64,000 nt of DNA from Microplitis mediator (lineage: Eukaryota; Arthropoda; Insecta; Hymenoptera; Braconidae): the NCBI RefSeq assembly GCF_029852145.1, contig NC_079975.1:22945364-23009363 (forward strand), written 5' to 3'. Shown piece after piece: positions 44,738 through 56,055 of the stretch; positions within the stretch are counted from its first letter, which is position 1; every line of letters starts with the position of its first letter. Below the pieces are notes generated by a model. It saw nothing but the letters and a program-made list of their open reading frames with translations. It was not told where the DNA came from and did not search any database. The position numbers and the translations under genes were made by a program.

Positions 44738-45750
44738 TGATACTGAAGTTAGCAGACACAAACTTTTGGATTTTTTTTTAATAGTCAAATTTGAAGAAAA
44801 AAAAAAATTAAAAATGTGCACTTGTAGGAAATTTTAAAGACTATAAGTGTAATTTTTTTAAATATTTTTTTTTTTATAATTTATTATTTTTTTTCAAGTC
44901 CAAAAATTATTAGTCGGTTAATTTCAGTATCATAAAAAAATATGATACTGAAGTTAGCCGACGTCTAATAATTTTTAGATTTTTTTTAAAATGAGAAATT
45001 ATTAAAAAAAAAAATATTTCAAAAATTGCACCTGTAGTTTTTTGAATTCACTACATCTGCATATTTTTATTTTTTATTTTTTTTGTAATTTATTTGTTGA
45101 AAAAAAAATTCAAAAATTATTAGACGTCGGCTAACTTCAGTATCATAAAAAAATGATCCCGAAGTTGACAGACAAAAATTTTTGGACTTTTTTTTTGAAC
45201 AGTTAAATTAAAAAAAAAAAAAAAACTAAAAATATGCACGTGTAGAAAATTTAAAAGACTATAAGTTTAATTTTTTTAAATATTTTTTTTTTTATAATTT
45301 ATCATTTTTTTTCAAATCCAAAAATTATTAGTCGGTTAATTTCAGTATCATAAAAAATGATCCCGAAGTTAGCAGACACAAACTTTAGGATTTTTTTTTG
45401 AACCGTTAAATTTAAAGAAAAAAAAAAACTAAAAAAATACACATGTAAAAAATTCAAAAGACTATAAGTGTAATTTTTAAAAATATTTTTTTTTTTATAA
45501 TTTATCATTTTTTTTTAAATCCAAAAATTATTAGTCGATTAATTTCAGTATCATAATAAATGATCCCGAAGAGCAGACACAAACTTTAGGATTTTTTTTT
45601 GAACAGTCAAATTTGAAGAAAAAAAAAAACTAAAAATATACACATGTAGAAAATTTAAGACTACAAGTGCAATTTTTTAAAATATATTTTTTTTATAATT
45701 TATCATTTTTTTCAAATCCAAAAATTATTAGTCGGTTAATTTCAGTATCA
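44738..45750. repeat. Array of five family A units
   Basis: Units start at about 44738, 44943, 45154, 45358 and 45561, period about 205 bp. Starts TGATACTGAAGTTAGCAGAC or TGATCCCGAAGTTAGCAGAC; ends TTAGTCGGTTAATTTCAGTAT. Units 1, 3, 4 and 5 resemble each other more than unit 2, which keeps GACGTC at both ends. Confidence 0.8.
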
Positions 45751-47064
45751 TAAAAATATATCTTTTAATATCAAAATACAAAAAATAATTAAATTATATT
45801 CCAAAAAAAACATTTTAATTGCCAATATCTTTTAAAAAAATTTTTTCCCCAAACTTTTCGATAGTTTCCTAAAAAATATTTTTTCCACATTAATTACAAA
45901 TGTTTAATTAATTTAAAAGATATTACTAGCAATTAAAATCCTGAGCGACATCAGTGTAGAATTTCAAATTCAAAAATCATATCTTTTGTATTTTAAACAT
46001 AACGATTTTTCGTATCAGCATTATAAAGAATCTTAAATCTTAATCAATAATACAAGATCTCAAGTCCGTAGATGTAACATATGTATGCATGTGCGCTGAA
46101 TATATCCTCTTACGACTAGCAAACTAATCCGCCTAGTTGAAAAATAGATGTTCGCAATGGCATTGACGGCACAATATTTACCGTGAATCGCGTCGCGATA
46201 TAGTATGTATGTAGTAATAGAAGTTAACTCTCACGATTTAACACTAAGAGTTAACACACCTCAATTTAAATTAAGGCGTTTCTTTAAAAATATGTGCGTC
46301 CGATTGGTTGTCGTATTAAAAATAACCTCGGGTCGCTGTATATTATTTTATAATCGCGTTCTACACGATTATTGTTATTAAATAGATCTATCATCTCGCC
46401 TGAATTTATTTAGGCATCGTTATTAATTATTCATATTCTACGGAGCAATTACTTTATCCTTTTTTTTCTAATATAATTTCCAGCAGTTGAAAAAAAAAAA
46501 TAATACAAGTAATATCTCTACTTATTCTGGAATCGCTTCGTTTTTTTTCCATTGGAAGATCACCGGGTGATTATGTATTTTTTTTTATCTACTTCCCTCT
46601 TTAATATATATATTTTGTTTGTTTATTTACGCGTTGTGTCAATCCACGAATTTAATTAACGACTGATTAAGTCGGAGTCTTACTGGACCTGATAGCAGAG
46701 TCCATGTCGTCACGTTTTCTCTTCTTATCATTTAATAATATTTTTAGTCAAGTGCAATTTAAATTTTTACTCAACTTTTGTGAACAGGGAACATAATAAA
46801 TTTTTTTAACGAGCTTTTGTTCACTGGCTATCGCATTAATTGGCAATGGTTCTTAAATGCATAGAATATAATAATAAGGGAACGTACTTTTGATTATTTT
46901 TGTGAACAGACGTTTTTTTTTTTGACTTACGTTCTCTAAATGATAGTAAATAGCGATGATGTTTTTTTGCCGCGATGATGCTGATGGTTTACTGGTCTTG
47001 GTTTATGATTGTGATTATGATTGTGATTGTGATTGTAATTATAAATTATAATTTTTGCGATAAA
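45751..47064. other. 3' flank of FBXO33-like gene
   Basis: Probable 3' UTR and downstream DNA; the 46070-46330 stretch has balanced composition. A GATTGT/GATTAT hexamer repeat lies at 46999-47040. No gene seen. Confidence 0.4.
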
Positions 47065-50000
47065 TTACTTGGCGTCACTGAGTACCAATGGCATTATTAC
47101 ATCTCTGCTGTCACCTGCGATAGCGTCTATCAGTACTGGCATCAGTTCTGAGTCGGAGAATGTCTTCCAATTACCGCCGAGTATACTATTGATTTCCTGT
47201 TTGTTTTTTTTTTAAAATAAGAAAACAATAAAATAGATAATGGAATACAAATTGAATATATTTACATAAAATCTATACTTGGTTTAAGTTCTTGAAACTT
47301 TAATTATCTATTCTTCTGTGTAATTTTGTTATTATTATTGATATTTTATATGGAATTCAAAATTTATATTAAAACTATTGATCCTAGTGTAGGTTCCCAG
47401 AAAAAAAAATATAGAGGACAATAAAAGGAAAATTTATAAGAAAAAATGTCATCACAGCCGGAAGGGAAGTAAATTTCTTGATGAAATAAATTAGAGCCTC
47501 AGTAAAATCGGTAGGAATGATAAATAAAAAGTAGAAAAAAAATAATGAGTAGGGCCAGGATTTTTGCGTTGATTTAAAAATAATTAATAATTAGTGGTGT
47601 GAAATTTTTTCTATTACGGGGAAAATATTGGTCTTATGAAAAAAGTTTTTAAACAAAAGTTGTAGGAAATTTAATTTCCTAAAAAAAATGTCTGTGATAA
47701 TTTTTTCTTAGGACTAATAAGAAAGCCGTAATTTCAAAATTAAGATTTTGATAATTAAAAAAATTTTGAATCATTCATTATGAATCTTAATTTTGGAATT
47801 GCGGTGAAAATATTGATCGTATACAAAAAGTTTTCAAACAAAAGTTGTAGGAAATTTAATTTTATAAAAAAAATGTCTCTTATAATTTTTTCTTAGGACT
47901 GATAAGAAAGCCGTAATTTCAAAATTAAGATTTTGATAATTAAAAAAATTTTGAATCATTCATTATGAATCTTAATTTTGGAATTGCGGTGAAAATATTG
48001 ATCCTATAAGAAAATCATAAGAGACATTTTTTTTAGAAAATTAAATTTCCTACTATTTTTGTTCGTAAACTTTTTTACTAAGACCAATATTTTCCCCGTA
48101 ATATCAAAAATTTGAACTATTCATTTAAAAAATAAGGCAAAAATCTTGTCTCTAATAATGAGTTTATTTTAAAGGTTTCGAAATAGTTTTTATAAAAATG
48201 AGCGCGGTCTTTATATTTGAAATTTATTTTTAAAAAATTTATGAAAATGTTTTCTGATTTATAAATTTCAAATTACCGCCATTCCAAAACGAGTTGACTG
48301 ATTTTCACCCAAAAGATACACAGAAAAAAGAATAGCGGAAAAATTACAGTTTCAAATATCAGCAGTCCCTCGAGTTTGAAATTTAAAATTACATTATTAG
48401 TTCAAAATAAATTATAAACTAGGAAATTTGATATCTATAAAAATAATCTCTGTAGTTACAGTTTCATACTAGAATACTTCCAGTTTTTTATACGAGGACC
48501 TAAAAACTGTAATTTTTTCTCTTTAATTTTTTCCGTGTAACCATTAAAAAAATTCTGATAAAAAAAAAAGAACATGCTCTGTTTAAAAAATAATTTCTAG
48601 GAGCCCGAATTTTTAATAAATTTCATTCTCTGATAATGGTGTCACGCTTAAATAACCGCAGACGAAATAACCGACGACAAAACACACAAAAACCATGATA
48701 AAAGGGCGGATATTTTGTCATTTGGTTATTTTGTCATTCGGTTATTTTGACGTCGGTTATTTTGTCGCGGTTATTTTGTCTTTGGTTGAACTGTTACGCA
48801 ACCCTGATAATATCAATAAAAATTAAAAATACTATTTTGTAATTAAAGTGACAAGAACTTTAAGAAAAAGGGACCGCTCATAAAATCCGTCACGCAAAAT
48901 TTTACTTTTTCAGACCCCCCCTATCTATATTACATCAGAAATGATAGACCCCCTCCCCCCTTAAGAAATATATGGCAATTAATAGTACAAAAATTTCTAT
49001 ATTTATTATTGACAATAATAAAATTTTAATATATCAATAAAAATTTGTGATAACGAACAAATAAATATTTATGCTAATCATCATAAGTCCAAGAATTTTT
49101 CAAATGTTATTTGATATTGAATTACAAAAGAACTGATTATAACAGACCGCAACGCTAGTGCTGACGTCGAAAAACAAATAACAAAAAAACAAAACATAAG
49201 AAAGTATGACAAATTATCGAACTATTATGACGGAAATATATACGTAGAAATATTCATATATTTACATATATTAAACTAATGACTTTTTATCGTAACAAAG
49301 AAATAAAATTTTTAAAAAACCGCGAAAAATTTGCAAAATTTTTTGATGAGCTGCGAACGTCACATTTCCTTAGACCCCGACCCCCTGTGTCAACCCCCCC
49401 CCCCCCCATAAGTGCGGTATTTTATGAGGCCCCAAATAAATAAAATAAAAATACTCACGGATCTGACTTCTTTGTATTTATAATGCGGCGTATCTTCTTC
49501 TTTGATATCATTTTCAGCGAATTCGAATCTTCGTAAAGTGTGACCTCGTAATCGAGCAATCGCAAGCAAATTTGTATGATAATATTTATGACCAATGTAT
49601 ACTATTTCCTGAAGATTAACGCAACGCCAAGCCACCATTACTAAACCATCAGGATTTCCATCAGTTGGTGGTAATGACAATTCGTTATTGTCTGCAGAAT
49701 CAATCCACATAAGAGACTTCAAACTCGTACTATAATACGACGCGATCGTGTAAAGAGCTCCAAGATTAACATATTCACAGAATAAAGCCTTGAAGTGAGT
49801 GAGCGGCATGTTACGTTTGAGTATTTGGCGTTCTAGGACGGTGACACCTGTGTAGGCGTGCAGTAAATTTAATCTTAGCTCACAGCGAGGATTTTTTTGA
49901 GTAAACAATTCCCAGGCATCGTCTGATGTTCCGGTATAATTTTCCTTCCAATTATGAACATGAACAACAAGTCGCTCTAAAGTCCCACTAGTCAATGACC

Positions 50001-53000
50001 CCAACATCGTGTCATTCAAATAATCGTAGTCTAGTGTAAGGATAGTGAGGCTTATAAATTGCTGGAAGGTAATACTGTTTAATATCACAAACTGATAGTT
50101 TTCAGGATCTTCTTTAACCGAAGCTAAACCAAGATGAGTCAGATGTTTTCCGTGATAGTAACCCAACATCTCAAGAACTTCACCCGCATTTAGTACTAAT
50201 TCTTCAACACAACCGAGTGTCAGTGCCTCCAGACGTTTTGACGTTTCAATTATTTTTATTATCGATAGATATAATGACTCCGTCCACCTATCAGTCGTTG
50301 ACCAGACAAAATATCAGCAGTCATCATTTTTTTTAAAAACTAGCAAATATTCAAACTTACGTCTCCAATGCTTCCATGTCATCGTAGCAGGTGAATGACC
50401 ACTCGAATGTTGATGTCGATGGCTCGACAAAAAGCCGACGTAAATTTCTGTTCTCACATAAATTACGGAGTAATTTTTCTAGCTCGAGACTGCAGTGGGG
50501 GATTTGACATCTTACTGTTGCATTTTGAACGCTCAGACCAAAACAATCCCCTAAATAACTGCAATCATTTATTTGTATTATGAAATATTAAGTGTAAACT
50601 CGGCATCAATAAAATTTTACATATATATTATATATATGTATATATGGATAAGGAATGTAGGGATTAATTTAATTTAAAATATGATAACAAAGAATTAAAA
50701 ATACAAATAACTAAAATGAGTGAGTGAAGATGAGATAATTTGTAAATTTTGAATAAATAAATAAATTCAAATAATGAAATTAAAAAAAACGCGCGTACAG
50801 ATTTTTTATTGATCTACATATGCATTTTTTCATTTTTACTGTACCTACATTTCACATGGTGGCTACAGATTTTTGAGATTGAAATTCCGTGGCTTTTCCA
50901 GGAATTCCAGTCAAACAATTCAAAAATTCCCTGACTATGTGTAGTAGGTAATATTAAATCATTGGAAATATTTATTTAATTTGAAATAAAATAGTATGAG
51001 TCAGTTTAATCAATAATTAATCATTGTCGTTAAATGAAACTTTTTTTTATTATTTGTCAATGTTCATTGTTTTTTTTTTTTTATTTATTAAATAAATAAT
51101 TTTTTATTTTTTATTTGAAATCCATGTTTTTATATAACTTACTCTATAATAAAATATAAATAAACTTTTCATTTTCACTAGAATAAATTTCATAAATAAG
51201 AATATTTCATAGAATATTAATAAAGTATTAATGAAGTACGCGAATAATAAATATAGTGAAACTTATTAGTTCATTACTTATGTATACATTTAATGTTTTT
51301 AGTTTTTTAACTTGTCAATATGGATGTTAATAGCTTGAAGATCCTGGCGATTGGTTTCTACTGAGACTTTTTTTTTCTAACAGCCTTGATAATTCTAACT
51401 GCTTCATTTTTTCGCTATTGGGATCAATTTCGACGAATTTTTTTTCGAGATGGTTTTACAACCGCATTCGCGTCACGTCACTTTTTGAACAATTTTGACA
51501 GAAAACTAAATTTGTCGGATTTTTTCAGTCAAAAGAAAGAAAGTTAAAATTTTTCCAGCTTCGTGACGAAATTCTCTGACATTTCCCTGACTTTTCCAGT
51601 ATATTTATAATTCCCTGACATTTACAGGTTTTCCAGAAATGTGGCCACCATGATTTCATTTATTTATTTATAAATTTAAAAAATTCCCAATCGTCAGCAA
51701 CATTCACACTCACACGGAAAAAAAGGATTTAGCGCAAGAAATATTTATAATACTGAAAGTAGCAGGTATTAAAAAATTTTTTTTTTTTAAAGAATAAATA
51801 AAATACTTATAGGAAAATTTTTAGAAAATTGCACAGAAAAACTTTAAAATATTTTTAGGTGCAAATTCTAAAAATTTTATTTTACTTACAACTAATTAAT
51901 TCATAAAAATTATAAAATTTTGTCTGTTACTCTCAGTGTCATAAATATTCTGCATTATAAATTGAGGGAAAAAATTTTCTTAATTACAAAAAATTTCTCT
52001 ACGCAATAAGAAATCTTGTTTTTATTTTATAATGAAGTTAGCAGACAATAAAAAATTTTTCGATTTTTTTTTTCAACAAATAAATTACAAAAAAAAAAAA
52101 AAACTAAAAATATGGACTTGTAGAAAATTTTAAAAACCATAGGTGCAATTTTTTCAAATATTTTTTTTTTCTATAATTTATCTTTTATAAAAAAATCAAA
52201 AAATTATTAGACGTCGGCTACCTTCAGATCATACCGTCTACTAATTTTTAAATTTTGTTGTAAACGATAAATTTCAAAAAAAAATATATTTTCAAAAATT
52301 GCACTCATAGTTTTTTTAATTTTCTACATGTGCATATTTTTAGTTTTTCTTTCCTTCAAATTTTATTGTCCAAAAAAAATCCAAAAACTTTTAATTGTCT
52401 GCTAACTTCAGGATCGTGAGTTAACAGACAGTTCTGAGTTTTTTTTTCACCAAATGAATGACAAAAATGTAAAATATAAAAAAATGCACATGTAGAAAAT
52501 TAAAAAAACTATAAGTGAAATTTTTCAAAATGTTATTTTTGTTTAAATTTACAGTTTTAAAAAAATTCAAAAACTATTAGACGTCATCTGACTATGAAAC
52601 TGAAGTTTGCCGAAGTTTGTCTAACAATTTTTGGATTTGAAAAAAAATGATAAATCATAAAAAAAAAATTTTGAAAAAAATTATGCGTGTGAATGTAGCA
52701 GACATCAGAAAAATTTTAAATTATAAATAAATAGAGTAAATAATTAATTTTAAAAATTAAAAAAATGCGCATTTAAAAAATTTTGAAATAAACAAGTGTA
52801 TTTTTTCGAAATATTATTTTTTAAATTATTTACTCTATTTATTTATAATTTTAAATTTGTCTGGTGTCTGCTACATTCACACTCGTAAAAAATTGCACTT
52901 GTAGTCTTTTAAATTTTCTACATGCGCATATTTTTAGTTTTTTTTTCTTCAAATTTGATTGTTCAGAAAAAAATTCAAAAATTTTTAATTGTCTGCTAAC

Positions 53001-53623
53001 TTCATGATCGTCATCTGACTTCAGTATCATTACAGATGTGTATAAATGTAGCCGTCAATTGTGAATTTAAAAAATTCTGAACTACGTCATCTAAATAAAA
53101 ATCGAATAAAATAAAAAAATGCGCATTCGTAGAATTTAAAAATCAGTATATGCATTTTTTTTATTTATATATTTAAAATTTTTAAATTCCTTTATTTGTA
53201 ATCTCAAATATATCTCATATCTGCTGCATTCACTCATCCATAAAAAATATTTAATCTCCACGATAATAAATATCAGAATAATGTTTACCTTGACCACAAC
53301 GAATTTTTAGTGTCATCTAAAACGAACGTGATATCTTTCCAGAAGGCTGGATGAAAGAGCGCTTGTCTCCAGTTTTTACAAACCTGTAACCAAATAAAAA
53401 AAACATATTGACATATTTACATAACTATAAATACGTGCATACGAGTAATGTTTTGATAACTTAGAGAAAGTTAATGACGAAAGTTTATTGCAAAGCAGCT
53501 GGTATACTTGACACTTACCATGGAGGCATTTATTCGGTCTTTATGTTCAAGATATGAAAATATTTCCAGCATAATAACACTGGGTAGTGTATTCCAGTAG
53601 TACCCGTTGTCCTGTTGTTCCAT
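47065..53623 (-). CDS. FBXO33: F-box only protein 33-like, SCF ubiquitin ligase substrate adaptor
   Basis: Predicted to recruit substrates to SCF (Skp1-Cul1) ligase; in mammals FBXO33 acts on YB-1. Five minus-strand exons: 53623-53519, 53383-53289, 50558-50361, 50287-49459 and 47196-47065; donors ATG/GTAAGT, TCAAG/GTAAAC, GAGAC/GTAAGT and TCC/GTGAGT; phases fit; 452 residues (human about 555). The F-box is at about residues 9-50 (WNTLPSVIMLEIFSYLEHKD, VCKNWRQALFHPAFWKDI). The rest is leucine-rich-repeat-like. The block LVMVAWRCVNLQEIVYIGH followed by NLLAIARLRGHTLRRFE corresponds closely to the human segment with AWRC and IAIARLRG, which decides FBXO33 over other F-box proteins. The C-terminus ends LVLSDAK. 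Intron 3 is only 73 bp; introns 2 and 4 are full of families A, B, H and J. Head-to-head with hop. Confidence 0.9.
47616..48110. repeat. 185-bp tandem duplication ending in an inverted unit
   Basis: GAAAATATTGRTCNTAT recurs at 47621, 47806 and 47991 (period 185). After the third start the sequence turns back as the inverse (TTTTACTAAGACCAATATTTTC near 48080), so the block is two direct units closed by a fold-back. It lies in FBXO33 intron 4. Confidence 0.8.
48318..48538. repeat. Family H inverted-repeat MITE, short copy
   Basis: ACACAGAAAAAAGAATAGCGG then AAAAATTACAGTTT, closing with AAACTGTAATTTTTTC and TTTTTTCCGTGT. Short relative of the outer layer at 36287-38152. Confidence 0.65.
48640..48800. 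repeat. Repeats of GGTTATTTTGTC with inverted partner
   Basis: Five near-copies of GGTTATTTTGTC at 48710-48782 and inverted copies (GACGAAATAACC, GACGACAAAA) at 48660-48682, bounded by GTGTCACGC and GCGTAACAG-like ends. A small fold-back. Confidence 0.7.
48878..49431. repeat. Inverted-repeat element with GGGRCC.CTCATAAAAT ends, close to a splice donor
   Basis: Left GGGACCGCTCATAAAATCCG; right GCGGTATTTTATGAGGCCCC. Subterminal C tracts (CAGACCCCCCCT, ACCCCCTCCCCCC, AACCCCCCCCC) sit inside both ends. Its right end is only 27 bp from the FBXO33 exon boundary at 49459. Confidence 0.55.
50719..51713. repeat. Family B MITE split by family J element
   Basis: Left half from GAGTGAGTGAAGATGAGAC-like start at 50719 through ACGCGCGTACAG; right half ATTTATTTATAAATTT...CAGCAACATTCACACTC to 51713. 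Between them is the family J insertion 50855-51652, so J moved after B here. Confidence 0.55.
50855..51652. mobile_element. Family J element (copy 2)
   Basis: CATGGTGGCTACAG at the left, GTGGCCACCATG at the right, with subterminal TTCCAGGAATTCC and TTCCCTGACTTTTCCAG-type repeats on both sides. Related to 36495-37392; no coding frame. Confidence 0.6.
51750..51952. repeat. Degraded family A/D-type palindrome
   Basis: TAATACTGAAAGTAGCAGGTA to TGTCTGTTACTCTCAGTGTCATA; middle TTGCACAG.../TTTAGGTGCAAA. Confidence 0.5.
52031..52605. repeat. Array of three family A units
   Basis: About 52031-52230, 52232-52417 and 52418-52605. Ends TGAAGTTAGCAGAC, GACGTCGGCTACCTTCAG, GTCTGCTAACTTCAGGATC; inner GGTGCAATTTTTTC and ACATGTGCATAT palindromes. 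Confidence 0.65.
52599..53030. repeat. Family A unit interrupted by a family B MITE
   Basis: The A unit starts TGAAACTGAAGTTTGCCGAAG and ends GCTAACTTCATGATCG. At its middle lies a complete family B element (52684-52888, ATGCGTGTGAATGTAGC to GCTACATTCACACTCGT) flanked by AAAAAATT. This shows B moving after this A. Confidence 0.7.
53036..53238. repeat. Degraded family B MITE
   Basis: TATAAATGTAGCCGTCAATTG to ATCTGCTGCATTCACTCAT with ATGCGCATTCG inside; lies between FBXO33 exons 2 and 3. Confidence 0.5.
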
Positions 53624-54102
53624 TGTCAATAACAATTTATATGTATGTTGATATTTAGTACTATAGAGATTAGATTAATAAATGGCTGGTTGGATAGTGC
53701 CGAGGTCAAGTCCAGTGGTTTAGTTGCTTCAGTTTATTTTCTTGCGATGGCTGTCATAAATTAACGTCTCAGGTTATTACGTTCTCGTTAATTCAAATAT
53801 CTGTAGTTTGTAATTTTTCTAATCTACTCGTTGTTTCCGATGTAATATTTTTTTTTTTAAATAAGCCTCGATTATTATTGAATACCAGATAAATATATGA
53901 CCATCGTACGAGTACGAGACTGCGACAGTCTCCAGGGCCAACACCAGAACACACAATGACACAAAACGACTAATAACTGGCTGTGGCTGCTGCGGCTGAC
54001 AACCGACAACAGTGCCGTCAACTGTAATTTTACGAAATGTCAAAAGGACAAACGGAAGTAAATGTTGATAATAAAGAAAATTTTTAAATTTTGTTTCTTA
54101 GT
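53624..54102. promoter_or_regulatory. FBXO33 5' flank
   Basis: Upstream of the FBXO33 start on the minus strand. The 53880-54050 stretch is GC-richer, with GGCTGTGGCTGCTGCGGCTG; the frame there is not supported as a gene. Probable promoter and leader. Confidence 0.35.
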
Positions 54103-54288
54103 TGATAATGCAGGCAGTTGTCAATTTTTCAAATTTTTGAATAAATAAATAAAATGTAAGTGGAATAAAAATTTAAAGAACGCGTATTTAGATAATTTAA
54201 AAAATCAGTGAGCATTATTTTAGATTTCATTTTTTATTTATTCAAAAATTTGAAAAATTGACGATTGTCAGCTACATTCACACTCATA
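54103..54288. repeat. Degraded family B MITE
   Basis: Left end diverged (TGATAATGCAGGCAGTTG), right end good (GTCAGCTACATTCACACTCAT). Confidence 0.5.
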
Positions 54289-54707
54289 TGCAAGTAACGT
54301 AAGTTATTAACTTTAAAAAACAAAGTACTTTTTTTTTAGTTTGAATTAAATAAAAAAATTGATGGCCTAATTTATGTAAAATTTAAATTACGAGTATTTA
54401 AGTTGCGCACTTGGCTGATAAATAACAACAATTGCAAGTAGAAACTGTATTTTATTTATAAAATTACAATTATTTTAAAGTTTTACTACAAAACAAAATT
54501 TGTAAGTTCTTGTGACATTAAAATTTTTTAATGTCACAAAACGTCAAAAATTATTTTTCAAATTATTATGCCAAGAGTAGTCGACAACTGAAAATTTTCG
54601 TGTTTTTAATTACCAAGAAAATTTTTAAAATTTTTCCCTTGTTTTTTTTTTTAAATGTTTCCCTGTCAGTATTTTTTTGTTTACTGAAAACAAACAACCT
54701 GCAGTCT

Positions 54708-55400
54708 CTACGTGACTGCCCAAATATCACTACTAAATTTATAAAATACGCAGAAAAAAAGGATTTCTTGCCGCAACAAAATTTTAATTTGCACCAAAAA
54801 ATTTAATGCATTATCAATTAAATACAAAAATTATCTTGGGGCGAAAAAAGATTTTTTTGGTCAAGAAATAATTCCTTGCACCGAGTAATTTTTTCTAGTT
54901 CTAAATAAATTTTTGTTTTCAATTCACAATGCAAAAAATTTATTGGGGTAAGTCAAAATTTTCTTGAGGCAAGTAAAGATTTTTTGTGTCAATGAATCCT
55001 TTTTTTTTTTCTATGCACACTTTTTTGGCTTTGATAAGCTTCCTAAAACCAAAAGGGAGTGTACAAATCTGTCATTTTGGAATAAGCAACGCGATATAAA
55101 TAATATAGCCATATATTCAGTGACATTCAGTCATATTTAGTGACAGAATAATTAAAGTATTAATTTATTTAAAGAAAATAAATACGATCGTCTTTTTTCC
55201 CGCGTAATTTACATGTAATTCGAATGATATAGATAAATCTATTTATCTCAATACTTGGCAATTAAAAAAAGTTTAAACTATGAAAAGGAACAAATTCAAG
55301 TCAAGACCTATCTAATGATACCAATTTCAATATCATTTACTAATTCTATCATATAGATATGGCGGGAACAAAATTTTCCTTATTCTCTTAATAATATAGA
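54708..55400 (-). mobile_element. Family C Helitron-like element (copy 4)
   Basis: Reverse orientation, full length (693 bp): 5' end TCTATATTATTAAGAG at 55400 preceded by A, 3' end GGCAGTCACGTAG at 54708. Agrees closely with copy 2; the base after the 3' end is A rather than T. Confidence 0.6.
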
Positions 55401-55448
55401 TAAATAAAATTATTAATGTTCTTTTTCTAACGATTTCGATTTCTCGAA

Positions 55449-55652
55449 TGAGTGTGAATGTACCAGACATCAGACAAATTTAAAATTATTAATAAATAGA
55501 CTAAATAATTAATAAAATAAATTTTTTAAAAATGCGCATTTACAAAATTCAAAAATTAATAAGTGCATTTTTTATAAATATTATTTTTTAAATTATTTAC
55601 TCTATTTATTTATAATTTAAAATTTGTCTGATGTCTGTTACATTCACACTCA
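55449..55652. repeat. Family B MITE, near consensus, beside the hop promoter
   Basis: ATGAGTGTGAATGTACCAGAC to GTCTGTTACATTCACACTCAT, inner AATGCGCATTTAC/AAGTGCATTTTT. Ends 25 bp from the NRF1-like site. Confidence 0.75.
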
Positions 55653-55676
55653 TTTTTTCTACTTATATTTGAATCA

Positions 55677-55688
55677 GCGCATGCGCAC
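55677..55688. promoter_or_regulatory. NRF1/ewg-like site upstream of hop
   Basis: GCGCATGCGCAC matches the palindromic NRF1 consensus (erect wing in flies). DRE-like ATCGAT cores follow at 55774-55800 and a CGCGCGCGC stretch at 55830. Together they suggest the TATA-less hop promoter; the true start site cannot be read. Confidence 0.4.
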
Positions 55689-56055
55689 TAGTAACTATCG
55701 ACTTTGAAACCCTCGACTTCGATATTATTTTAAATATTACAGTCGATTTAAATTTAAATCGAATTATCAACACCCACTTATCGATTATAAAAATATCGAT
55801 CTCAACTCACACATCCCTACCATCAGTCACGCGCGCGCTCTCGTACTTTGACTGCATTTAGTATTTTTTTTATTTATATCATTTATGTAAAATACCTACA
55901 CAACACATAACCTCGTGGTTTATTAAATTCTTTTTGTTATTAAAAATACTTGTCCGAAGAAATGTGGCCATATTATAAAACATAACAGCCAAATCATTAA
56001 TATATTATTTAATTACCAATTTTTAAATTTTGAATAATTAATAACTAATAGCAGA

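Noticed and set aside
44738..45750. CRISPR-like array of regularly spaced repeats
   Set aside because: Period about 205 bp with palindromic MITE units and no unique spacers; eukaryotic context.
49390..50169. Stand-alone 259-codon minus-strand gene
   Set aside because: Part of exon 4 of the FBXO33-like gene; the F-box itself is encoded at 53289-53623.
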